Shown: piece after piece, positions 59,038 through 64,000 of the stretch
Position numbering within the stretch: the stretch's first letter is position 1
Layout of the letters: each line of letters starts with the position of its first letter
NCBI RefSeq assembly: GCF_002939185.1
Contig: NZ_POVL01000006.1
Span: 62,001-126,000, forward strand
DNA length: 64,000 bases
Direction of reading: 5' to 3'
Source of the DNA: Enterobacter sichuanensis
GTDB lineage: Bacteria > Pseudomonadota > Gammaproteobacteria > Enterobacterales > Enterobacteriaceae
Translations under genes and position numbers: made by a program
The notes under the pieces: generated by a model
Databases searched by the model: none
Seen by the model: only the letters and a program-made list of their open reading frames with translations
What the model was told of the DNA's origin: nothing

Positions 59038-59982
59038 ATGTTATCCGCCATTACCCGGCTGTTCCCGCTCTGGGCACTGCTGCTCTCCGTACTCGCGTAT
59101 TACACTCCCGCTACGTTCACGAGCATTGGTCCGTGGGTCACCACGCTGCTGATGTTGATCATGTTCGGTATGGGTGTCCACCTGAAAATCGACGACTTCA
59201 AACGCGTGCTGTCCCGCCCGGCGCCTGTCGCAGCAGGGATTTTCCTGCACTACCTGGTGATGCCGCTTGCGGCGTGGCTGCTGGCTATGGCCTTTAAGAT
59301 GCCGCCCGACCTCTCCGCCGGGATGGTGCTGGTGGGTAGCGTGGCCAGCGGCACGGCGTCTAACGTGATGATCTTTCTTGCGAAAGGCGACGTGGCGCTT
59401 TCCGTCACTATCTCTTCCGTCTCAACCCTGGTGGGCGTAATTGCCACACCGCTGTTAACCCGCCTGTACGTGGACGCGCATATTCAGGTGGATGTGATGG
59501 GCATGCTGGTGAGCATTCTGCAAATCGTGGTGATCCCGATTGCGCTGGGCCTGGTCATTCACCATCTCTTCCCGCGCGTGGTGAAAGCGGTTGAGCCGTA
59601 TCTGCCTGCCTTTTCGATGGTCTGTATTCTGGCCATAATCAGCGCCGTGGTGGCGGGCTCCGCGTCGCACATTGCTTCCGTGGGGTTTGTGGTAATCGTC
59701 GCTGTGGTGCTGCATAACACCATCGGCCTGCTGGGCGGCTACTGGGGCGGGAAACTGTTTGGCTTTGACGAATCGACCTGCCGCACGCTGGCAATCGAGG
59801 TAGGCATGCAGAACTCCGGCCTGGCGGCAGCGCTCGGGAAAATTTACTTTTCACCGCTGGCGGCACTGCCGGGAGCCCTGTTCTCCGTCTGGCATAACCT
59901 GTCCGGTTCGCTGCTGGCGGGCTACTGGTCAGGAAAACCGATAGAAGAAAAGCCACAGGAAACTGGCGAATATCGTCTTTAA
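59038..59982 (+). CDS. panS: BASS-family transporter, probable pantothenate/ketopantoate transporter PanS
   Basis: 314 residues, about ten membrane helices of the bile acid:sodium symporter fold. Crossover motifs [18 protein letters not shown] and [18 protein letters not shown] are conserved. It resembles Salmonella PanS, which moves ketopantoate, pantoate and pantothenate; that assignment rests on remembered similarity and not on context. Other BASS members carry other organic anions. Lies between lysC and rluF. Confidence 0.82.
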   Translation: MLSAITRLFPLWALLLSVLAYYTPATFTSIGPWVTTLLMLIMFGMGVHLKIDDFKRVLSRPAPVAAGIFLHYLVMPLAAWLLAMAFKMPPDLSAGMVLVGSVASGTASNVMIFLAKGDVALSVTISSVSTLVGVIATPLLTRLYVDAHIQVDVMGMLVSILQIVVIPIALGLVIHHLFPRVVKAVEPYLPAFSMVCILAIISAVVAGSASHIASVGFVVIVAVVLHNTIGLLGGYWGGKLFGFDESTCRTLAIEVGMQNSGLAAALGKIYFSPLAALPGALFSVWHNLSGSLLAGYWSGKPIEEKPQETGEYRL

Positions 59983-59984
59983 CA

Positions 59985-60015
59985 GTCGGGTGGCGCTACG
60001 CTTACCCGACCTACG
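59985..60015. repeat. REP element between panS and rluF
   Basis: GTCGGGTGGCGCTACGCTTA then CCCGACCTACG. Just after the panS stop. Confidence 0.87.
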
Positions 60016-60034
60016 CTCTCCGCACGCGCAAGCC

Positions 60035-60061
60035 GGGGAAAAAAGGGGCTTAACGCCCCTT
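60035..60061 (-). terminator. Terminator overlapping the rluF stop
   Basis: On the minus strand AGGGGC-GTTAA-GCCCCT followed by TTTTTTCCCC. The hairpin loop contains the TAA stop codon itself. Confidence 0.85.
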
Positions 60062-60922
60062 CTTTTTACGCCCCGGCTGGGTAAAGCGTTTGCCGTTACC
60101 CGGTTTGCCGCGTCCTTTCTCTTCCGCCTGTGGCGCCTTGACCACCGGGCGCTTAATCGCCTGGGTTTTCGGTTTCGCTTTGGCCTTCGGCTTCGCTTCG
60201 GACGAGGAGTTCTCGATAAGCCTGAACAGCTCAATCAGTTCATCATCCGTCAAGTCACGCCACTCGCCCAGCGGGATACCGGACAGGCTGACGTTCATGA
60301 TGCGGGTACGCTCAAGCTTCGTCACTTCATAGCCAAAGTATTCACACATACGGCGGATCTGGCGGTTTAAGCCCTGCACCAGAGTAATGCGGAACGCGAA
60401 CGGCGCCTCTTTCTTCACCTTACACTTTTTCGTGACGGTCCCAAGGATCGGCACACCGGCGCCCATGCCGCGAATAAACTCGTCCGTGACCGGCTTATTC
60501 ACCGTCACAATGTACTCTTTCTCGTGATCGTTACCGGCACGCAGGATTTTGTTGACCAGATCGCCGTGGTTGGTGAGGAAAATCAGCCCCTGAGAGTCTT
60601 TATCCAGACGGCCGATCGGGAAGATACGGCTGCTGTGGTTCACGAAATCAACAATGTTATCCCGCTCGCCATCTTCCGTGGTGCTGACAATCCCAACCGG
60701 TTTATTCAACGCGATAAACACCAGGTCTTCAGCATCGCGAGGTTCGATGAGCTGACCATTCACTTTTACCACGTCGCCAGGCATCACCTGGTCACCAATC
60801 GTGGCGCGTTTGCCGTTGAGGAACACGTTACCCTGTTCAATGTAACGGTCCGCCTCGCGACGTGAGCAGATCCCGCTCTCGCTAATGTATTTGTTTAATC
60901 GGGTTGATTGAGTTGGCAGCAT
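60050..60922 (-). CDS. rluF: 23S rRNA pseudouridine(2604) synthase
   Basis: 290 residues, as in E. coli. N-terminal S4 domain ([21 protein letters not shown]), then the RsuA/RluB-type catalytic core with Asp107 in [10 protein letters not shown]. Basic C-terminal tail ([10 protein letters not shown] to PGRKKKGR). Also acts on tRNA-Tyr U35 in E. coli. ATG 60922 fits; the frame extends to 61018 without support. Confidence 0.97.
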   Translation of the reverse strand: MLPTQSTRLNKYISESGICSRREADRYIEQGNVFLNGKRATIGDQVMPGDVVKVNGQLIEPRDAEDLVFIALNKPVGIVSTTEDGERDNIVDFVNHSSRIFPIGRLDKDSQGLIFLTNHGDLVNKILRAGNDHEKEYIVTVNKPVTDEFIRGMGAGVPILGTVTKKCKVKKEAPFAFRITLVQGLNRQIRRMCEYFGYEVTKLERTRIMNVSLSGIPLGEWRDLTDDELIELFRLIENSSSEAKPKAKAKPKTQAIKRPVVKAPQAEEKGRGKPGNGKRFTQPGRKKKGR

Positions 60923-61081
60923 AGTTTCTCCTGTGAAGGCGAAATATACCTTAGGTTTGGGCTGGAAAAAAAGATTAGCCGACGGTAACTGAGACGGGTT
61001 TTTTAGTTTGCGAGACACTTTCAGGATTTAGCGTCAGGCCATTTATCCTTGAGCTAACTCCTTTTAGCTTTACTCCCCACA

Positions 61082-61095
61082 TACATTTATTTGTA
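61082..61095. promoter_or_regulatory. Inverted repeat upstream of the toxin gene
   Basis: TACA-TTTATT-TGTA in an AT-rich leader 23 bases before the toxin start. Could be an autorepression operator; no direct evidence. Confidence 0.35.
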
Positions 61096-61118
61096 GTTTA
61101 TAAATCACAGGGAGTAAT

Positions 61119-61421
61119 ATGAAGGAGATCGTTCAGACAGAATCCTTCCGACGCTGGGAGCAAAACTTAAAAGATCGGCGAGCAAGGACCATTATCGCTT
61201 CCCGCCTCTTTCGGTTGGCAAATGGCTTAGCGGGCGACATAAAACCCGTGGGGGAAGGTATATGCGAGCTGAGGATCCACTTTGGTCCGGGCTACAGAAT
61301 CTATTTTAAAGACCAGGGCAATTGCATCATCGTGCTGTTGTGTGGTGGTGACAAAAGCAGCCAGGCCAGAGACATACTTATGGCAAAAATGCTGAGCAAT
61401 GTATCCCAATGGCAGGAGTGA
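61119..61421 (+). CDS. RelE/ParE-superfamily toxin (HigB/Gp49-like)
   Basis: 100 residues. Sequence features of Gp49-like addiction killers: FRRWEQNLKDRRARTIIASRL, GDIKPVGEGICELRIHFGPGYRIYF, and IIVLLCGGDKSSQARDI. These form a small RNase-type fold that usually cleaves ribosome-bound mRNA; that activity is inferred. GGGAG precedes ATG 61119. Toxin-first order with the antitoxin start directly abutting the stop, like higBA. Upstream DNA is markedly more A/T-rich than its surroundings. Confidence 0.88.
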   Translation: MKEIVQTESFRRWEQNLKDRRARTIIASRLFRLANGLAGDIKPVGEGICELRIHFGPGYRIYFKDQGNCIIVLLCGGDKSSQARDILMAKMLSNVSQWQE

Positions 61422-61715
61422 ATGAGCATGCATAAATTAACACCCTACGATCCAGCCATCGCGTTGGTGGATGATGAGGAAATAGCCGTGTTTATGGCTG
61501 ATGCATTAGAAACTGGTGACTCAGCGTATATTGCTAAAGCTTTGGGCGTCATCGCGCGAGCGAAAGGGATGTCGACCATTTCACAGCAAACTGGCCTGTC
61601 ACGAGAACAACTGTACCGATCATTTAGTGATAAGGGGAACCCAACGCTTAAAACCACGCTGGCGGTCATGAAAGCATTGGGTCTTGGGCTCACAATCAAA
61701 CCCGCCGGGGATTAA
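61422..61715 (+). CDS. Antitoxin with helix-turn-helix (HigA/addiction-antidote type)
   Basis: 97 residues. N-terminus LTPYDPAIALVDDEEIAVFMADALETGD is acidic; the C-terminal half is a Xre-like helix-turn-helix (MSTISQQTGLSREQLYRSFSDKGNPTLKTTLAVMKALG), as in addiction-module antidotes. Starts one base after the toxin stop, or at a second ATG at 61428, which has a better distance from AGGAG. Its stop overlaps that of convergent yjbB by four bases. Confidence 0.88.
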   Translation: MSMHKLTPYDPAIALVDDEEIAVFMADALETGDSAYIAKALGVIARAKGMSTISQQTGLSREQLYRSFSDKGNPTLKTTLAVMKALGLGLTIKPAGD

Positions 61716-63343
61716 TAGTCATCCCGCTCGTCATCTTCATCTGGCTGTTCCATCACGCTATAGGCCACCGCACAGAACAATGAGTTAAGGCGTTTCATAT
61801 CCCCCAGCAGCCCCAGGTGCAGGGAGCTGGTCTCAATACTCTGCACGTTCTGCTGATGCAAACGCTCAACGTGGGCGTGCGAGTAGCGGCGGTTGAGGAT
61901 ACGGAAGCGATGCTTGTTGCGGCGCAGGCGGCGCGCGCTTGGCACGTCGCTGGAAAAGAAGACCAGCATCGCCAGCTTCAGGTTGCTAAGAAGTTGTTCG
62001 TGCAGAGCTTCCAGCTCCTTCAGCCCTTCGACGGAGAATGCACGGCGGGCGGCCAGAGATTTGTCAGCAATTTCACTGCCCATCCGCTCCACAATATCCG
62101 AAGCCTGCTCAAGGTTAAGCGACATCTCTATGATTTCCGCCCAGCGGCGGGACTCCTCCTCCGCCAGTTCATCCTGCGGTATGCGCGCCAGATAGAGCTT
62201 GATGGCGGTATAAAGCACGTTGATATCATCCGCCAGCCTGCGCAGCTCTTTCTCTTCTCGCGGCTCACCGTGCATCACTTTTTGCAAGCCTTCGAGCATG
62301 GTTTCCATGGCGTCGCCCATGCGAAGCGTCTCGCGGGCGGCATTCGCCAGCGCCAGCGCCGGCGTATCCAGCGCGGAGGTATCCAGATGCTTCGGTTTCA
62401 GGCGCGCATCCAGCTCCGGTTCATCCTGGATCAGGCGCTCACAGAAGCGGGCCATCGGCTCGGCAAAGGGGACCATCGCCAGGCAACGTACCAGGTTGTA
62501 GAAGACGTGGAAGTAAATCACCAGCTCCGCCTTCGGCAGCGGGAGGTTGTCCATCAGGTTCGCCAGTGGATGGACAAACGGCAGAATGATCAGGCTGCCC
62601 ACCAGCTTAAACAGGAGGCTACCCAGGGCCACGCGGCGGGCGGCAGCGTTGGCGGCGCTGTTATTGAGCATCGCCAGCAGGCCAGAGCCGAGGTTAGCCC
62701 CGATCACCAGGCACAGCGCAACCGGGAAGGAGATCGCCCCGGCGGCGGTGAGCGTTGCCGTCAGCAGCACGGCGGCCAGGCTGGAGTAGCTGACGATGGC
62801 AAACACCGCGCCAATCAGCGCGTCCAGCATGATGTCACCGGTCAGGGAGGCGAAGATGACCTGAACACCGTTGGCCTCAGTAATAGGGGTGACGGCCTGA
62901 ACAATCAGCTCCAGCGCCAGCAGGATCAACCCAAGGCCAATCCCCACGCGCCCAAGCTGCCCGGCCCGCGTCTGTTTGCGTCCGAGGAAGAAGATGACGC
63001 CAATGAAAATCAGCAGCGGCGACAGCCAGGAGAGATCGAACGTCAGGATACGCGCCATCAGCGCGGTACCCACGTCCGCCCCCAGCACAATGACCAGCGC
63101 CGGGGCCAGCGCCACCAGATCCTGCGCCACAAAGGAGGTGACAAGCAGTGTTGTGGCGTTACTGCTCTGCACCAGTGCCGTCACGCCAATACCCGCGCAG
63201 AAGGCGAGCGGCTTCTTCTCAACGCTGTTGCTGAGAACGGTGCGTAAACGGGCACCAAAGACGCGCATCACGCCGGTACGAACGATATGGGTGCCCCAGA
63301 CGAGCAGTGCGACTGCAGAGAGCAGATGTAACAAGGTCAGCAC
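61712..63343 (-). CDS. yjbB: Na/Pi-cotransporter family protein YjbB
   Basis: 543 residues, as in E. coli. N-terminal PNaS domains: two inverted units with GVTALVQSSNATTLLV and SYSSLAAVLLTATL, about eight membrane helices; C-terminal PhoU-like helical bundle (about 320-540). In E. coli it can export phosphate and affects polyphosphate. ATG 63343. In E. coli the neighbours are metH and pepE; here pepE is missing and the toxin-antitoxin pair lies there. Confidence 0.96.
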   Translation of the reverse strand: MLTLLHLLSAVALLVWGTHIVRTGVMRVFGARLRTVLSNSVEKKPLAFCAGIGVTALVQSSNATTLLVTSFVAQDLVALAPALVIVLGADVGTALMARILTFDLSWLSPLLIFIGVIFFLGRKQTRAGQLGRVGIGLGLILLALELIVQAVTPITEANGVQVIFASLTGDIMLDALIGAVFAIVSYSSLAAVLLTATLTAAGAISFPVALCLVIGANLGSGLLAMLNNSAANAAARRVALGSLLFKLVGSLIILPFVHPLANLMDNLPLPKAELVIYFHVFYNLVRCLAMVPFAEPMARFCERLIQDEPELDARLKPKHLDTSALDTPALALANAARETLRMGDAMETMLEGLQKVMHGEPREEKELRRLADDINVLYTAIKLYLARIPQDELAEEESRRWAEIIEMSLNLEQASDIVERMGSEIADKSLAARRAFSVEGLKELEALHEQLLSNLKLAMLVFFSSDVPSARRLRRNKHRFRILNRRYSHAHVERLHQQNVQSIETSSLHLGLLGDMKRLNSLFCAVAYSVMEQPDEDDERDDY

Positions 63344-63404
63344 GGAAGGTTTTCCTCCTTATCGTTATTCGTTTTCCTTAGGTTCAGTATAAGGGTTTAA
63401 ACGT

Positions 63405-63439
63405 AAGAAAGAGACAGGGCGCCCAATGAGCGCCCTGTT
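63405..63439 (-). terminator. Terminator of metH
   Basis: On the minus strand ACAGGGCGC / GCGCCCTGT is followed by CTCTTTCTTACG. It sits 21 bases after the metH stop. Confidence 0.8.
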
Positions 63440-63459
63440 TGTTGTAAGGAAAAGTGACG

Positions 63460-64000
63460 TCAGTCCGCGTCGTAGCCTAAATTCGGTGCTAACCAGCGCT
63501 CCACTTCAGCAACGCTCATGCCTTTACGCAGGGCATAATCTTCAATCTGATCCCGCTGCAGCTGCGCCACGGCGAAATATTTGCTGTCAGGATGGCTGAA
63601 GTACCAGCCGGAAACGGACGCCCCCGGCCACATGGCGAACGACTCGGTAAGCTTCATCCCGGTATGCGCCTCTACGTCCAGTAATGTCCAGATGGTGCCT
63701 TTTTCGGTGTGCTCGGGACAGGCCGGATAACCCGGTGCCGGACGAATGCCCTGGTAGTTCTCGCGGATCAGCTCCTCGTTGCTGAGGTTCTCATTGGCCG
63801 CGTAGCCCCAATGCACCTTACGTACGCGCTCATGCAGGTACTCGGCGAAGGCTTCCGCCAGGCGGTCGGCAATCGCTTTCACCATGATTTTATTGTAATC
63901 ATCGTGCTGCGCTTCAAAAGCGTCCGCCAGGGCATCTTCTTCCAGACCACCGGTCACGGCGAAGGCACCGATATAATCCGCTTTACCGGAAAGCTTCGGC
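63460..64000 (-). CDS. metH: Cobalamin-dependent methionine synthase, C-terminal part
   Basis: Only the last ~180 codons are in the window; the frame is open through its edge. These are the AdoMet-binding reactivation domain: [31 protein letters not shown] (SAM-binding), and [20 protein letters not shown], ending APNLGYDAD. The full enzyme (about 1,227 residues in E. coli) transfers a methyl group from methyltetrahydrofolate to homocysteine. Confidence 0.97.
   Translation of the reverse strand, partial: PKLSGKADYIGAFAVTGGLEEDALADAFEAQHDDYNKIMVKAIADRLAEAFAEYLHERVRKVHWGYAANENLSNEELIRENYQGIRPAPGYPACPEHTEKGTIWTLLDVEAHTGMKLTESFAMWPGASVSGWYFSHPDSKYFAVAQLQRDQIEDYALRKGMSVAEVERWLAPNLGYDAD

Overview
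The window is a chromosomal segment from a member of the Enterobacteriaceae, most like Enterobacter or a close relative. Nearly every protein is close to its Escherichia coli K-12 counterpart in sequence and length. REP-type palindromes and a RyhB-type small RNA are present. I see no insertion sequence, prophage, CRISPR array, tRNA or rRNA gene. The genus is an inference from overall resemblance and was not tested.

Layout. (1) 1-10.4 kb is the E. coli 91-92 min region in reverse: qorA, pspG, dusA, two accessory genes (a TraF-like barrel and a cupin), zur, yjbJ, dinF-lexA, dgkA, plsB. (2) 10.5-40.9 kb is the E. coli 77-78 min block: gntRKU, yhhW, yhhX, ryhB, yhhY, ggt, yhhA, ugpBAECQ, livKHMGF, panZ, livJ, an extra PuuE-like transaminase, rpoH, ftsYEX, rsmD, yhhL, yhhM, yhhN, zntA. 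(3) 41.0-64 kb returns to the 91 min region: ubiCA, malM-lamB-malK // malEFG, psiE, an acetyltransferase, yjbEFGH, pgi, lysC, panS, rluF, a toxin-antitoxin pair, yjbB and the 3' end of metH. In E. coli plsB and ubiA are direct neighbours, so here the roughly 30 kb gntU-zntA block sits between them.

Functions. Transport and catabolism dominate: gluconate (gntU/K under GntR), glycerol-3-phosphate and glycerophosphodiesters (ugp), branched-chain amino acids (liv), maltose (mal), zinc export (zntA) and phosphate (yjbB). Stress and global control are also dense: LexA, Zur, RpoH, RyhB, PspG. Envelope functions include PlsB, DgkA, FtsEX, FtsY and the YjbEFGH exopolysaccharide system. Many control sites can be read directly: two SOS boxes at lexA, a sigma-54 promoter at pspG, paired GntR operators, a Fur box at ryhB, tandem PhoB half-sites at ugpB, a sigma-E promoter with a DnaA box at rpoH, a ZntR palindrome at zntA, and MalT and CRP sites between malK and malE.

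Most notable points: the rearranged gntU-zntA block, whose two ends carry related REP-like palindromes; a second palindromic repeat family whose five copies all lie inside that block; a lysC leader that shows no lysine riboswitch; a toxin-antitoxin pair where E. coli has pepE; and accessory genes at the cupin/TraF-like, acetyltransferase and transaminase positions. I found no clearly unprecedented multi-gene system.
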